Part shown: in pieces, positions 19,735 to 29,343 of the stretch
Layout: each line of letters opens with the position of its first letter
Position numbering within the stretch: position 1 is the stretch's first letter
From: Pseudomonas anuradhapurensis
Lineage (GTDB): Bacteria > Pseudomonadota > Gammaproteobacteria > Pseudomonadales > Pseudomonadaceae
Direction: 5' to 3'
Assembly (NCBI RefSeq): GCF_014269225.2
Contig: NZ_CP077097.1
Coordinates: forward strand, 1-64,000
DNA: 64,000 bases
Made by a program: the position numbers and the translations under genes
Notes under the pieces: model-generated
Told to the model about the DNA's origin: nothing
The model's database searches: none
Seen by the model: only the letters and a program-made list of their open reading frames with translations

Positions 19735-21354
19735 ATGTCGGATTTCATCCAAGAGCAGAGTGCGGCGGCCAGCAGCCCAAGCCGTCGTGAAGAGCGCAAG
19801 ATCATTTTTGCGTCATCCCTCGGGACGGTGTTCGAGTGGTATGACTTTTTTCTCTATGGCGCGCTGGCAGCGGTCATCAGCAAGCAGTTCTTTGCTGGGG
19901 TGAACGACACCACCGCGTTCATCTTTGCCCTGATGGCCTTTGCTGCGGGATTCCTGGTGCGGCCGTTCGGTGCATTGGTGTTCGGCCGTCTGGGTGACAT
20001 GATCGGGCGCAAGTACACCTTCCTGGTCACCATCGTGCTGATGGGCCTGTCCACCTTCGCCGTCGGGCTATTGCCCACCTACGCCAGCATCGGCATTGCC
20101 GCACCGATCATCCTCGTGGTTCTGCGCATGCTGCAGGGGCTGGCGTTGGGCGGTGAGTACGGTGGAGCGGCCACTTACGTGGCCGAACATGCACCGCCTG
20201 GCAAGCGCGGCTTCCATACCGGTTTCATCCAGTCCACCGCCACGCTCGGCCTGTTGCTGTCGCTGGTGGTCGTGCTGGGCAGCCGCTATATCAGTGGCGA
20301 CCAGTTCGAGACCTGGGGCTGGCGCCTGCCGTTCCTGTTGTCGATCGTGCTGCTGGCCATTTCCACCTGGATCCGCATGAGCATGCATGAGTCGCCGGCC
20401 TTTGTGAAAATGAAGGCCCAGGGCAAGGTCAGCAAATCGCCGATTCGTGAGTCGTTCACCTCCTGGCCGAACCTCAAGGTGGTGCTTACCGCCTTGTTCA
20501 GCATCAACGCCGGGCAGGCTGTGACCTTCTACACGGCGCAGTTCTATGTGCTGTTCTTCATGACCCAGATGCTGAAGATGGACCCGGCCCAGGCCAATAC
20601 CCTGTTGATCATCAGCGTGGTGATCGGGGCACCGTTCTTCGTGTTCTTCGGCTGGTTGTCCGACCGTGTTGGCCGCAAGCCGATCCTGATGCTTGGGCTG
20701 CTGCTGGCGACCGTACTTTACTTCCCGCTGTTCAAGGCGTTGAGCCATTACGCCAACCCTCAGATCGACACCGCCAGCCGCCAGGCACCGATTGTGGTCA
20801 CTGCCGATCCGCAAGGCTGCACCTTCCAGTTCGACCCGGTGGGCAAGGCGCGTTTCGACAGCCCGTGTGACAAGGTCAAGACCTTCCTGGTCAAGCAGGG
20901 CCTGCCATACAGCTCGGTCGATGTAGCCGGCAGCGAGGTGGTGGTGAACATCGGTGACAAGACCATCAACGGCTTTGACGAAGCGGCCATGCGCGCTGCT
21001 GTGGAGCAGGCCGGGTACCCGGCCAAGGCTGACCCGTCACAGGTCAACCAGGTGATGGTGGTGGTGCTGATCGTGGCAATGATCCTGATCGCGACCATGA
21101 CCTATGGCCCGCTGGCGGCGGTGATGGTCGAACTGTTCCCGACCCGTATCCGCTACACCTCGATGTCGCTGCCCTACCACATCGGTAATGGCTGGTTCGG
21201 GGGCTTCCTGCCGACGGTGTCGTTCGCGCTGGTGGTGTATACCGGGGACATCTTCTATGGGCTGTGGTACCCGGTGCTGGTGACGGGGATCAGCCTGGTG
21301 GTGGGAATCTTCTGCCTGAAAGAAACCAAGGATGTGGATATCGACAAGGTCTGA
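19735..21354 (+). CDS. MFS transporter of the metabolite:H+ symporter type with a large extra-membrane insertion
   Basis: This 539-residue transporter starts at ATG 19735 (GAGGA at 8 bp). The N-half has SLGTVFEWYDFFLYG and the GRLGDMIGRKYTFL loop 2-3 motif of the metabolite:H+ symporter family; twelve hydrophobic segments are visible. Between helices in the C-half is an insertion of about 100 residues (about 338-437) with two cysteines (about 362 and 378) and many charged residues. Most members of this group are near 430 residues, so the insertion explains the extra length. Substrate is unknown; an organic acid or betaine-type compound is plausible. A bidirectional terminator follows. Confidence 0.85.
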   Translation: MSDFIQEQSAAASSPSRREERKIIFASSLGTVFEWYDFFLYGALAAVISKQFFAGVNDTTAFIFALMAFAAGFLVRPFGALVFGRLGDMIGRKYTFLVTIVLMGLSTFAVGLLPTYASIGIAAPIILVVLRMLQGLALGGEYGGAATYVAEHAPPGKRGFHTGFIQSTATLGLLLSLVVVLGSRYISGDQFETWGWRLPFLLSIVLLAISTWIRMSMHESPAFVKMKAQGKVSKSPIRESFTSWPNLKVVLTALFSINAGQAVTFYTAQFYVLFFMTQMLKMDPAQANTLLIISVVIGAPFFVFFGWLSDRVGRKPILMLGLLLATVLYFPLFKALSHYANPQIDTASRQAPIVVTADPQGCTFQFDPVGKARFDSPCDKVKTFLVKQGLPYSSVDVAGSEVVVNIGDKTINGFDEAAMRAAVEQAGYPAKADPSQVNQVMVVVLIVAMILIATMTYGPLAAVMVELFPTRIRYTSMSLPYHIGNGWFGGFLPTVSFALVVYTGDIFYGLWYPVLVTGISLVVGIFCLKETKDVDIDKV

Positions 21355-21394
21355 CGTTAACGTGGGCCTGCTCTAAGCACACCTGATTCACCTA

Positions 21395-21427
21395 TAAAAA
21401 AACCGGCGGTAAAAGCCGGTTTTTTTA
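21395..21427. terminator. Bidirectional rho-independent terminator
   Basis: AAAAAACCGGC-GGTAAAA-GCCGGTTTTTT is a hairpin with A and T tracts on both sides, so it can act on both strands. It lies 40 bp after the MFS stop and about 130 bp beyond the plsC-like stop on the other strand. Confidence 0.92.
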
Positions 21428-21556
21428 TGCTTCTGAAAAAACTTATGCACGATTTTCAGAAAAACGTCATACAGAAAAATAAGTAGCTAATTCAACGTGT
21501 TAGCGCATACTTCGAGCATTTCATCCAAAAATTGCACACAAGTTATCCACAGATGA
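21428..21556. other. AT-rich intergenic patch with an exact DnaA box
   Basis: This 129-bp gap is clearly richer in A and T than its surroundings. It contains an inverted repeat CTGAAAA...TTTTCAG (21433-21459), several A-tracts and an exact DnaA box TTATCCACA at 21543-21551, next to the end of the acyltransferase gene. No gene is seen. Confidence 0.6.
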
Positions 21557-22327
21557 TCAGGCCATTTGTTCCTGAGGGGTTTCCTCTGCTGGAGGCAGCG
21601 AACCCATGGCCCGCTGGGTCGCTTCATTCCATGCTGCGGCGCGGTCGTTGAGTTCGGCGATTGCACGTGGCCCAGTGCCGTTGGCGTACATCGGTTCGCC
21701 AATGACCACCTCGATCGTGCCTGCGCGTTTGCCCCAACCGGTCTTTGGCCAGAATTTGCCAGCGTTGTGCGCGATCGGCAGCACCGGCAGCCCGGCATTT
21801 ACCGCCAAGGCAGTACCGCCACGGGAGAACTTGCCGATGGTGCCGAACGGTACGCGGGTGCCTTCCGGGAAGATCAGCACCCAGATTTTCTGCTTGAGCA
21901 GTTCATCACCTTTGCTCGCTACCTGGCGCAGGGCTTCCTTGGGGTTGTCGCGGTTGATCGCGATCGGCCGCAGCATGGCCATGGCCCAACCGAAGAACGG
22001 CACGTACAACAGCTCGCGCTTGAGCACCTGGCTCAACGGCGAGAAATACTGGGAAAGGAAGAACGTTTCCCAGGTGCTCTGGTGGTTGGACAGGATCACG
22101 CAGGGCTCATTCGGCACGTTTTCGGCACCGGTGATCTTGTAATCGATGCCCAGGATGGTACGCACCAGGAACAAGGCACAGCGGCACCAGTACACATTGA
22201 TGAACCTGTAGCGCTTGGGGAAGGACAGGAACGGCGCGACGAAGAAGCTCAGCGAGCACCACAGCAGCGAACTGGTGCCCAGCAGCAGGTAAAAAAGAAA
22301 GATTCTGATCGCCTGCAGGATCGACAT
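21557..22327 (-). CDS. plsC: 1-acyl-sn-glycerol-3-phosphate acyltransferase (PlsC family)
   Basis: PlsC acylates lysophosphatidate to phosphatidate in the inner membrane. The 256-residue product has an N-terminal membrane segment (about 5-35), the catalytic NHQSTWE box (an HX4E variant of HX4D, about 83-89) and the substrate box FPEGTR near 155. Start is either ATG 22327 (MSILQAIR) or ATG 22342 (MVQATMSIL); neither has a strong ribosome site, and the shorter form is given. It lies 61 bp downstream of gmhB. Its C-terminus is hydrophilic and low in complexity (PPAEETPQEQMA). Pseudomonads usually carry several such paralogues, so this may not be the only one. Confidence 0.88.
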   Translation of the reverse strand: MSILQAIRIFLFYLLLGTSSLLWCSLSFFVAPFLSFPKRYRFINVYWCRCALFLVRTILGIDYKITGAENVPNEPCVILSNHQSTWETFFLSQYFSPLSQVLKRELLYVPFFGWAMAMLRPIAINRDNPKEALRQVASKGDELLKQKIWVLIFPEGTRVPFGTIGKFSRGGTALAVNAGLPVLPIAHNAGKFWPKTGWGKRAGTIEVVIGEPMYANGTGPRAIAELNDRAAAWNEATQRAMGSLPPAEETPQEQMA

Positions 22328-22388
22328 AGTGGCTTGTACCATTGCGGGGCATGCCCGCCTGAGAAAAATGCGCCCGTAGGCGCACTGT

Positions 22389-22916
22389 TTAAATTAGTTC
22401 CCTGGCGATAGCTGCCAGATCGTCGAAAATCAGTGTAGTTTCCGGGACGCCTTTTTCCAGGGTCCGTTCGCCCTTGCCGGTTTTCACCAGCACCGGTTGT
22501 GCACCGACGGCCAAGGCGGCTTCCAGGTCACCCTTGCTGTCGCCGACGAACCAGACGCCTTCAAGGCTTACCTGGTAATGCTCGGCGATAGCCCGCAGCA
22601 TGCCAGGCTTGGGCTTGCGGCAATCGCAGCCCTCGTCCGGCCCGTGCGGGCAATACACGATATGGCCCACCTCGCCGCCCTGCTCCGCCACCAGCGTGCG
22701 CAGGCGCGCATGCATGGCTTCGAGAGTGGCCAGGGGGTAGTAGCCACGCGCAATGCCGGACTGGTTGGTGGCGACCGCCACCGTCCAGCCCGCCTTGCTC
22801 AACTGCGCGATCGCTGCGACCGAGCCAGGGATCGGGACCCATTCTTCCAGCGTCTTGATGTAGGCGTCGGAGTCGTAGTTGATCACCCCGTCACGGTCGA
22901 GAATCAGCAGTTTCAA
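22389..22916 (-). CDS. gmhB: D-glycero-beta-D-manno-heptose-1,7-bisphosphate 7-phosphatase
   Basis: GmhB removes the 7-phosphate from heptose bisphosphate in ADP-heptose synthesis for the LPS inner core. The 175-residue HAD-fold product has the nucleophile motif DRDGVINYDSD at the start (about 7-17), VATNQSGIARG (about 49-59), the zinc-binding cluster CPHGPDEGCDCRK near 92-104, and FVGDSKGDLEAA. It lies 3 bp after the glyS stop and upstream of plsC, an arrangement common in pseudomonads that links it to glyQS transcription. Confidence 0.92.
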   Translation of the reverse strand: MKLLILDRDGVINYDSDAYIKTLEEWVPIPGSVAAIAQLSKAGWTVAVATNQSGIARGYYPLATLEAMHARLRTLVAEQGGEVGHIVYCPHGPDEGCDCRKPKPGMLRAIAEHYQVSLEGVWFVGDSKGDLEAALAVGAQPVLVKTGKGERTLEKGVPETTLIFDDLAAIARELI

Positions 22917-22919
22917 GGC

Positions 22920-24974
22920 TTACCCCAGCAGCGAGATGTCGGCCACGCCCAGGAACAGACCGCGCAGGCGGCTGAGCAGGGCATAACGGTTGGCGCGTAC
23001 CTTGGCGTCCTCGGCATTGACCATCACCGCCTCGAAGAAGGCGTCGACCGGATCACGCAGGGCTGCCAGGCGAGCCAGCGATTCGCTGTACTGGCGTGCA
23101 GCGGCCATCGGTTGTACGGCCTGGTCGGCCTGTTGGATCGCCGAGTACAGCGAGAACTCGTTGGCGTTGTCGAAGTACTTCGGCTCGACCTGGTCGGCGA
23201 TGGCGCCTTCGGCCTTGCTCAGCAGGTTGGAAACGCGCTTGTTCACCGCAGCCAGGGCCTCGGCTTCCGGCAGCTTGCGGAACGCCTGCACGGCCTGCAC
23301 GCGCTGGTCGAAGTCCAGCGCCGAGCGTGGCTGCAGGGCCCGTACCGACAGGTAGGTGGCAACGTCGATGCCTTCGTCTTCGTAGCGTGCACGCAGGCGG
23401 TCGAAGATGAACTCCAGCACCTGTTCGGCCAGGCCGGCGGCCTTGACCTTGGCGCCGTACTGCTTGACCGCGAAGTCGACCGCAGCGGTCAGGTCCAGGT
23501 CCAGCTGCTTCTCGATCAGGATGCGCAGCACGCCCAGGGCGGCGCGGCGCAGGGCGTACGGGTCCTTGCTACCGGTGGGCAGCATGCCGATACCGAAGAT
23601 GCCGACCAGGGTATCGAGCTTGTCGGCGATGGCCACGGCAGCGCCGGTGAGGGTCTGCGGCAGCTCGGCGCCAGCACCGCGCGGCATGTACTGCTCGTTC
23701 AGGGCCAGGGCGACGTCTTCCGGCTCGCCGTCGTTGAGCGCGTAGTAGTAACCGGCGACACCCTGCATTTCAGGGAATTCGCCAACCATCTCGGTGGCCA
23801 GGTCGCATTTCGACAACAGGCCGGCGCGGCCGGCACGCTGGGCGTTGCCGCCGATCAGCGGAGCGATGAAGGCAGACAGCTTGGAAACGCGCTCGGCCTT
23901 GTCATACACGGTACCCAGCTGAGCCTGGAAGACCACGTTCTTCAGGCGCTCGTTGAAGGTTTCCAGCGGCTGCTTCTTGTCCTGCTTGAAGAAGAACTCG
24001 GCGTCGGTCAGGCGTGGGCGCACCACCTTCTCGTTACCCTGCACGATCTGCTTCGGATCACGGCTCTCGACGTTGGCCACGGTGATGAAGCGCGGCAGCA
24101 GCTTGCCTTCGCTGTCCAGCAGGCAGAAGTACTTCTGGTTGTCCTGCATGGTGGTGATCAGGGCTTCTTGCGGCACCTCGAGGAAACGCTCCTCGAACGA
24201 GCACACCAGCGGAACTGGCCACTCGACCAGGGCGGTCACTTCGTCCAGCAGCGCCGCTGGCACGATAGCGGTACCTTCCTGCTGCATGGCCAGCTCGGCG
24301 GTACGCTTGCTGATCAGCTCGCGGCGCTCGGCGAAGTCGGCCAGCACGTAGGCTTTGCGCAGGTCTTCGACGTAGTTGGCCGGGGTGGTGATGAGCACGT
24401 TTTCCGGGTGGTGGAAGCGGTGGCCACGGGATTCGCGGCCAGCCTTCTGCGACAGGATGGTGCAGTCGACCACCTGGTCGCCCAGCAGCATCACCAGCCA
24501 TTGGGTCGGGCGCACGAACTCTTCACGGCTGGCTGCCCAGCGCATGCGCTTGGGAATCGGCAGGTCGTTCAGCGAGTCTTCGACGATGGTCGGCAGCAGG
24601 CCAGCGGTGGCCTTGCCTGGAATGTGCTGGGAGAAGCGCAGCTTGGGGCCGCTCTGGTCGATTTCGGCCAGTTCCACACCGCACTTCTTGGCAAAGCCCA
24701 GGGCCGCCTGGGTCGGCTCGCCTTCGGCGTTGAATGCCGCCTGCAGGGGCGGGCCGTCGATGTTGATGCTGCGGTCTGGCTGCTGCACGTCCAACTGGCG
24801 GATCAGTACGGCCAGGCGACGCGGCGCAGCATAGACGTGCTTGCCGGCGTAGTTCAGGCCGGCGGCCTGCAGGCCCTTCTCGATGCCGGCCAGGAAGGCT
24901 TCGCCGAGGCTGGCGAGGGCCTTCGGTGGCAGCTCTTCGGTGCCCAGTTCTACCAGGAAATCTTGAGCACTCAT
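22920..24974 (-). CDS. glyS: Glycyl-tRNA synthetase beta subunit
   Basis: The beta subunit of the alpha2beta2 glycyl-tRNA synthetase recognises and binds tRNA-Gly. The 684-residue product has the normal length and the conserved start [19 protein letters not shown]. The C-terminal anticodon-binding, DALR-like region is rich in helices. Its ATG overlaps the glyQ stop by 4 bp, which supports coupled translation for 1:1 production. Confidence 0.98.
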   Translation of the reverse strand: MSAQDFLVELGTEELPPKALASLGEAFLAGIEKGLQAAGLNYAGKHVYAAPRRLAVLIRQLDVQQPDRSINIDGPPLQAAFNAEGEPTQAALGFAKKCGVELAEIDQSGPKLRFSQHIPGKATAGLLPTIVEDSLNDLPIPKRMRWAASREEFVRPTQWLVMLLGDQVVDCTILSQKAGRESRGHRFHHPENVLITTPANYVEDLRKAYVLADFAERRELISKRTAELAMQQEGTAIVPAALLDEVTALVEWPVPLVCSFEERFLEVPQEALITTMQDNQKYFCLLDSEGKLLPRFITVANVESRDPKQIVQGNEKVVRPRLTDAEFFFKQDKKQPLETFNERLKNVVFQAQLGTVYDKAERVSKLSAFIAPLIGGNAQRAGRAGLLSKCDLATEMVGEFPEMQGVAGYYYALNDGEPEDVALALNEQYMPRGAGAELPQTLTGAAVAIADKLDTLVGIFGIGMLPTGSKDPYALRRAALGVLRILIEKQLDLDLTAAVDFAVKQYGAKVKAAGLAEQVLEFIFDRLRARYEDEGIDVATYLSVRALQPRSALDFDQRVQAVQAFRKLPEAEALAAVNKRVSNLLSKAEGAIADQVEPKYFDNANEFSLYSAIQQADQAVQPMAAARQYSESLARLAALRDPVDAFFEAVMVNAEDAKVRANRYALLSRLRGLFLGVADISLLG

Positions 24975-25918
24975 TGTGCAGCCTCCAGCTTAGCCAACAC
25001 TTCGTCACGCAGTTCAGGGGTGGCCATCGGGAAGCCCAGGCGTGCACGGGCTTGCAGATAGCTTTGCGCCACGTCCCGGGCCAGGGTACGTACACGCAGG
25101 ATGTAGCGCTGGCGCTCGGTCACCGAGATGGCGCGGCGGGCGTCCAGCAGGTTGAAGGTGTGCGAGGCCTTCAGGACCATTTCATAGGTCGGCAGCGGCA
25201 GCTCCAGCTTGATCAGGCGGTTGGCTTCGCTTTCATAGAAATCGAACAGCTCGAACAGCTTCTCGACGTTGGCGTGTTCGAAGTTGTAGGTCGACTGCTC
25301 CACTTCGTTCTGGTGGAACACGTCGCCGTAGGTGACCTTGCCGAACGGGCCGTCGGCCCATACCAGGTCGTACACCGAGTCGACGCCCTGGATGTACATG
25401 GCCAGGCGCTCCAGGCCGTAGGTGATTTCACCGGTAACCGGGTAGCACTCGATGCCGCCCACCTGCTGGAAGTAGGTGAACTGGGTGACTTCCATGCCGT
25501 TGAGCCAGATTTCCCAGCCCAGGCCCCAGGCGCCCAGGGTCGGCGATTCCCAGTTGTCCTCGACGAAGCGAATGTCGTGCACCAGCGGGTCCAGGCCGAT
25601 GGCTTTCAGCGAGCCGAGGTACAGCTCCTGGAAGTTGGCCGGGTTCGGCTTCAGTACTACCTGGAACTGGTAGTAGTGCTGCAGGCGGTTGGGGTTTTCG
25701 CCATACCGCCCGTCGGCAGGGCGACGGCTAGGCTGCACATAGGCGGCGTTCCAGGTTTCTGGACCCACGGCGCGCAGGAATGTGGCGGTGTGGAATGTGC
25801 CGGCGCCTACTTCCATATCGTAGGGCTGAAGCACCACACAACCTTGCTCGGCCCAGTAGTTCTGCAGGGCGAGGATCAGGTCTTGGAAGGTACGCACGGC
25901 TGGCGTAGGCTGGCTCAC
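24971..25918 (-). CDS. glyQ: Glycyl-tRNA synthetase alpha subunit
   Basis: The alpha subunit holds the class II catalytic core that activates glycine. The 315-residue product contains [18 protein letters not shown] near the start, [19 protein letters not shown] (about 64-82) and [23 protein letters not shown] at 25918 is preferred to the in-frame GTG at 25927 because AGGTGA lies 5 bp before it and [11 protein letters not shown] is the usual N-terminus. It heads the glyQ-glyS-gmhB-plsC unit and diverges from tag. Confidence 0.97.
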   Translation of the reverse strand: MSQPTPAVRTFQDLILALQNYWAEQGCVVLQPYDMEVGAGTFHTATFLRAVGPETWNAAYVQPSRRPADGRYGENPNRLQHYYQFQVVLKPNPANFQELYLGSLKAIGLDPLVHDIRFVEDNWESPTLGAWGLGWEIWLNGMEVTQFTYFQQVGGIECYPVTGEITYGLERLAMYIQGVDSVYDLVWADGPFGKVTYGDVFHQNEVEQSTYNFEHANVEKLFELFDFYESEANRLIKLELPLPTYEMVLKASHTFNLLDARRAISVTERQRYILRVRTLARDVAQSYLQARARLGFPMATPELRDEVLAKLEAAQ

Positions 25919-26001
25919 GAAATTCACCTGTATCTGGGGATGCGGATGTAAAGAGCGGGAGTATAACCTGATTCGCCTCGCCCTCTACTCATTGGAGCCT
26001 T

Positions 26002-26553
26002 ATGCCACGCTGCTTTTGGTGTACCGACGATCCGTTGTACCAGGCCTACCATGACCAGGAATGGGGTACGCCCCAGCGTGACCCGGCGTTGCTGTTCGAG
26101 ATGCTTTTGCTCGAAGGGTTCCAGGCCGGGCTTTCCTGGATCACCGTTTTGCGCAAACGCGAGCGCTATCGCGAGGTGCTGCATGGCTTCGATCCCGTGC
26201 AACTGGCGGCCCTGAGCGATGAGCGGATCGAAGCGCTGATGCAGGATGCCGGCATCATCCGCAACCGCCTCAAGCTCAAGGCCGTCCGGCGCAATGCCCA
26301 GGCCTGGCTGGCTGTGGATAACCCGGCGCAATGGCTCTGGTCGTTCGTTGGTGGGGAACCGAAGATCAACCACTTCAATGGCCGCAGCGAGGTGCCAGCG
26401 GTAACCGAGGAGGCCAAGGCCATGAGCAAAGCCCTGCAGAAGGCCGGCTTCACCTTCGTCGGCCCGACCATCTGCTATGCCTTCATGCAGGCCACCGGCA
26501 TGGTCATGGACCACACCACCGATTGCGATCGCTACGCCGCCTTGTTGCGCTGA
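26002..26553 (+). CDS. tag: DNA-3-methyladenine glycosylase I
   Basis: Tag excises 3-methyladenine from alkylated DNA. The 183-residue product has the N-terminal RCFWCTDDPLYQAYHDQEWG motif; its Cys residues and the C-terminal His/Cys (MVMDHTTDCDR) form the zinc site of Tag. The helix-hairpin-helix core is present around GIIRNRLKLKAVRRNA. It diverges from glyQ and is followed 41 bp later by a lipid A acyltransferase gene. Confidence 0.96.
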   Translation: MPRCFWCTDDPLYQAYHDQEWGTPQRDPALLFEMLLLEGFQAGLSWITVLRKRERYREVLHGFDPVQLAALSDERIEALMQDAGIIRNRLKLKAVRRNAQAWLAVDNPAQWLWSFVGGEPKINHFNGRSEVPAVTEEAKAMSKALQKAGFTFVGPTICYAFMQATGMVMDHTTDCDRYAALLR

Positions 26554-26594
26554 GGGGTTACAATGCGAGCCTTGCTGAAATAAGGAATTCGCCT

Positions 26595-27482
26595 GTGGAA
26601 AAGTTCAAGGGCGCCCTGATGGTCGGGGTGCTGCGCTTGTTTGCCAAGCTGCCCTGGGGCGCTGTGCAGCGCGTCGGCGCGGGTATCGGCTGGCTGATGT
26701 GGAAAATCCCCAATGGCTCGCGCAACGTCGTGCGCATCAACCTGGCCAAGTGTTTCCCGGAGATGGACCCGGCCGAGCGGGAGCAACTGGTCGGCCGTGC
26801 GCTGAAAGATATCGGCAAATCCTTCGTCGAAAGTGCCTGTGCCTGGATCTGGCCGCCGCAACGCTCGCTGGCGCTGGTCAAGGAAGTGCATGGCCTGGAA
26901 GTGCTGGAGCAGGCCCTGGCCTCGGGCAAGGGCGTGGTCGGCATCACCAGCCACCTGGGCAACTGGGAGGTGCTGAACCACTTCTACTGCAACCAGTGCA
27001 AACCGATCATCTTCTACCGCCCGCCGAAGCTCAAGGCCGTGGATGACCTGCTGCGCGAGCAGCGGGTGCAGATGGGCAACCGCGTGGCGCCTTCGACCAA
27101 GGAAGGCATCCTCAGCGTCATCAAGGAAGTGCGCCGCGGTGGCCAGGTGGGCATTCCTGCCGACCCGGAGCCTGCGGAGTCGGCTGGCGTGTTCGTGCCG
27201 TTCCTCGGGACCCAGGCGCTGACCAGCAAGTTCGTGCCGAACATGCTGGCCGGTGGCAAGGCGGTGGGGGTGTTCCTGCATGCGCTGCGGTTGCCGGACG
27301 GTTCGGGCTTCAAGGTGTTCCTCGAGGCGGCGCCGGAAGAAATGTACAGCACTGATGTGACGGTATCGGCGGCGGCGATGAGCAAGGTAGTCGAGCGTTA
27401 CGTGCGCGAGTACCCGAGCCAGTACATGTGGAGCATGAAGCGCTTCAAGAAACGCCCGGCGGGCGAAGCGCGCTGGTACTGA
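26595..27482 (+). CDS. lpxL: Lipid A biosynthesis lauroyl-type acyltransferase (LpxL/HtrB family)
   Basis: These inner-membrane enzymes add secondary acyl chains to lipid A. The 295-residue product has an N-terminal hydrophobic anchor, the catalytic HX4E box SHLGNWEV (about 118-125), the YRPPKLKAVD stretch and the PADPEPAESAGVFVPFLG region. GTG 26595 is chosen because AAGGA lies 8 bp upstream and VEKFKGALMVG is the expected start; the frame runs much further upstream through tag but without homology. Pseudomonads have more than one paralogue, so LpxL versus a related acyltransferase is not certain. Confidence 0.88.
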   Translation: MEKFKGALMVGVLRLFAKLPWGAVQRVGAGIGWLMWKIPNGSRNVVRINLAKCFPEMDPAEREQLVGRALKDIGKSFVESACAWIWPPQRSLALVKEVHGLEVLEQALASGKGVVGITSHLGNWEVLNHFYCNQCKPIIFYRPPKLKAVDDLLREQRVQMGNRVAPSTKEGILSVIKEVRRGGQVGIPADPEPAESAGVFVPFLGTQALTSKFVPNMLAGGKAVGVFLHALRLPDGSGFKVFLEAAPEEMYSTDVTVSAAAMSKVVERYVREYPSQYMWSMKRFKKRPAGEARWY

Positions 27483-27537
27483 GTTATCCACTGCTGTTCC
27501 AGCAGGCTGAATGCACTTCTGCCTGCTGTAGCAGGGA

Positions 27538-27615
27538 CCCTGTGGGAGCTGGTATACCCGCGAATGCGTCGGTGAGTCCTACATCGCATTCGCGGGTGAA
27601 CCCGCTCCCACAGGG
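27538..27615. repeat. REP pair (family 2), inverted
   Basis: CCCTGTGGGAGCTGGTATAC at 27538 pairs with an inverted copy ending in CCGCTCCCACAGGG at 27615; the inner arms are CGCGAATGCG/CGCATTCGCG. It lies between the convergent lipid A acyltransferase and tetratricopeptide genes and may act as a transcription stop or mRNA stabiliser. Confidence 0.88.
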
Positions 27616-27621
27616 ATCGCG

Positions 27622-27936
27622 TTAGCCTGATGTCTTGTTGAGCTTCTTCAGGAACACGGCCATCTCTTTCTCGGCCTGCTTGTCGCCATGCGCCTGCGCC
27701 GCCACGATCCCTTCTTCCCAGGCCTTGCGCGCCGCCGCCAGGTCGCCCTGCAACTGGTACGCCTTGCCCAGCAGCTTCCACGCCGCCGAATATTTCGGGT
27801 CCAGCTCCACGCACCGCGCCAGGTGCACGGCCGCTTCAGCGCCATTGCCCTCGTCCAGCCAAGCCTTGCCCAGGCCAAACCTCAGCAACGGGTTATCCAC
27901 ACCCTTGGCCAGCATCTTCTCCAGCGATTCGCGCAT
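27622..27936 (-). CDS. Small tetratricopeptide-repeat protein
   Basis: This 104-residue helical protein has about two TPR-like units: PLLRFGLGKAWLDEGNGAEA followed by YSAAWKLLGKAYQLQGDLAAARKAWEEG, where the W/L/G/Y/A/P spacing of the 34-residue repeat is visible. TPR proteins mediate protein contacts; no enzyme motif is present. It lies 10 bp after the trkA stop and is probably co-transcribed. Partner unknown. An exact DnaA box lies in its 5' part. Confidence 0.8.
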   Translation of the reverse strand: MRESLEKMLAKGVDNPLLRFGLGKAWLDEGNGAEAAVHLARCVELDPKYSAAWKLLGKAYQLQGDLAAARKAWEEGIVAAQAHGDKQAEKEMAVFLKKLNKTSG

Positions 27937-27946
27937 GCCTGTTTTC

Positions 27947-29320
27947 CTAGAAGAAGGTCAAGCCAACGTGGAACAGCTTCTCCACATCCCGGATGTGCTT
28001 TTTATCCACAACGAACAGGATCACATGGTCGCCCGATTCGATCCGCGTGTCGTCGTGGGCGATGATCACCTCTTCGTCGCGAATGATCGCGCCGATGGTG
28101 GTGCCCGGCGGCAGGGTGATGTCTTCGATGGCCTTGCCGACCACCTTGCTCGACTTCGAATCCCCGTGCGCGACCGCCTCGATGGCCTCGGCTGCACCGC
28201 GGCGCAGCGAGTGCACACTGACGATGTCGCCCCGGCGCACATGCGCCAGCAGGGTGCCGATGGTGGCCAGCTGCGGGCTGATGGCGATGTCGATCTCGCC
28301 GCCCTGTACCAGGTCGACATAGGCTGGGTTGTTGATGATGGTCATCACCTTGCGCGCACCCAGGCGCTTGGCCAGCAGCGATGACATGATGTTGGCTTCG
28401 TCATCGTTGGTCAGGGCCAGGAAGATGTCGGCATCGGCGATGTTTTCTTCGAGCATCAGGTCCTTGTCCGAGGCACTGCCCTGCAGCACCACGGTGCTTT
28501 CCAGGGTGTCGGAAAGGTACCGGCAACGGGCCGGGCTCATCTCGATGATCTTTACCTGGTAACGGCTTTCGATGGCCTCGGCCAGGCGCTCGCCGATCTG
28601 CCCGCCACCGGCGATGACCACGCGCTTGTTGGTCTCGTCGATGCGGCGCAGTTCGCCCATTACCGCGCGGATGTCCTTCTTCGCGGCGATGAAGAACACT
28701 TCGTCGTCGGCTTCGATCACCGTGTCACCGCGTGGCGTGATGGGGCGGTCGCGGCGGAAGATGGCCGCCACGCGGGTGTCGACATTCGGCATGTGGGCAC
28801 GGATCTGGCGCAACTGCTGCCCCACCAGCGGGCCGCCGTAGTAGGCTTTCACCGCCACCAGCTGGGCCTTGCCTTCGGCAAAGTCGATTACCTGCAGCGA
28901 GCCGGGTTGTTCGATCAGGCGCTTGATGTAGTTGGTCACCACCTGTTCCGGGCTGATCAGCACGTCGACCGGAATATGGTCGTTGTCGAACAGCTCTTCG
29001 CGGGTGAGGTAGGCCGATTCCCGAACTCGGGCGATCTTGGTCGGGGTGTGGAACAGCGAATAGGCCACCTGGCAGGCGACCATGTTGGTCTCGTCGCTGT
29101 TGGTCACTGCCACCAGCATGTCGGCATCGTCGGCACCGGCCTGGCGCAGCACCGTGGGCAGCGAGCCGCGGCCCTGCACCGTGCGGATGTCCAGGCGGTC
29201 GCCCAGGTCGCGCAGGCGGTCGCCGTCGGTGTCGACCACGGTAATGTCGTTGGCTTCGCTCGCCAGGTGCTCTGCCAGCGTACCGCCTACCTGACCTGCC
29301 CCGAGGATGATGATCTTCAT
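27947..29320 (-). CDS. trkA: Trk potassium uptake system NAD-binding subunit TrkA
   Basis: TrkA is the cytoplasmic regulatory subunit of the TrkH/TrkG potassium transporter. The 457-residue product has two Rossmann halves, each starting with a GxGxxG motif ([19 protein letters not shown] and [18 protein letters not shown] near 235), each followed by a TrkA-C domain. It lies 23 bp after the rsmB stop in the fmt-rsmB-trkA order typical of gammaproteobacteria. Confidence 0.97.
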   Translation of the reverse strand: MKIIILGAGQVGGTLAEHLASEANDITVVDTDGDRLRDLGDRLDIRTVQGRGSLPTVLRQAGADDADMLVAVTNSDETNMVACQVAYSLFHTPTKIARVRESAYLTREELFDNDHIPVDVLISPEQVVTNYIKRLIEQPGSLQVIDFAEGKAQLVAVKAYYGGPLVGQQLRQIRAHMPNVDTRVAAIFRRDRPITPRGDTVIEADDEVFFIAAKKDIRAVMGELRRIDETNKRVVIAGGGQIGERLAEAIESRYQVKIIEMSPARCRYLSDTLESTVVLQGSASDKDLMLEENIADADIFLALTNDDEANIMSSLLAKRLGARKVMTIINNPAYVDLVQGGEIDIAISPQLATIGTLLAHVRRGDIVSVHSLRRGAAEAIEAVAHGDSKSSKVVGKAIEDITLPPGTTIGAIIRDEEVIIAHDDTRIESGDHVILFVVDKKHIRDVEKLFHVGLTFF

Positions 29321-29343
29321 CCGCTACTCCCTACCTTGTTTTC

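Noticed and set aside
22497..25061. Open frame of 854 codons on the plus strand across gmhB and glyS
   Set aside because: It is antisense to glyS and gmhB, both secure calls; long antisense frames are common in high-GC DNA. Its composition (Gln/Gly/His/Arg/Val-rich, no motif) is that of a shadow.
27622..27936. TPR gene as a shadow ORF
   Set aside because: The helical TPR pattern, 10-bp spacing after trkA and same-strand placement support a real gene.
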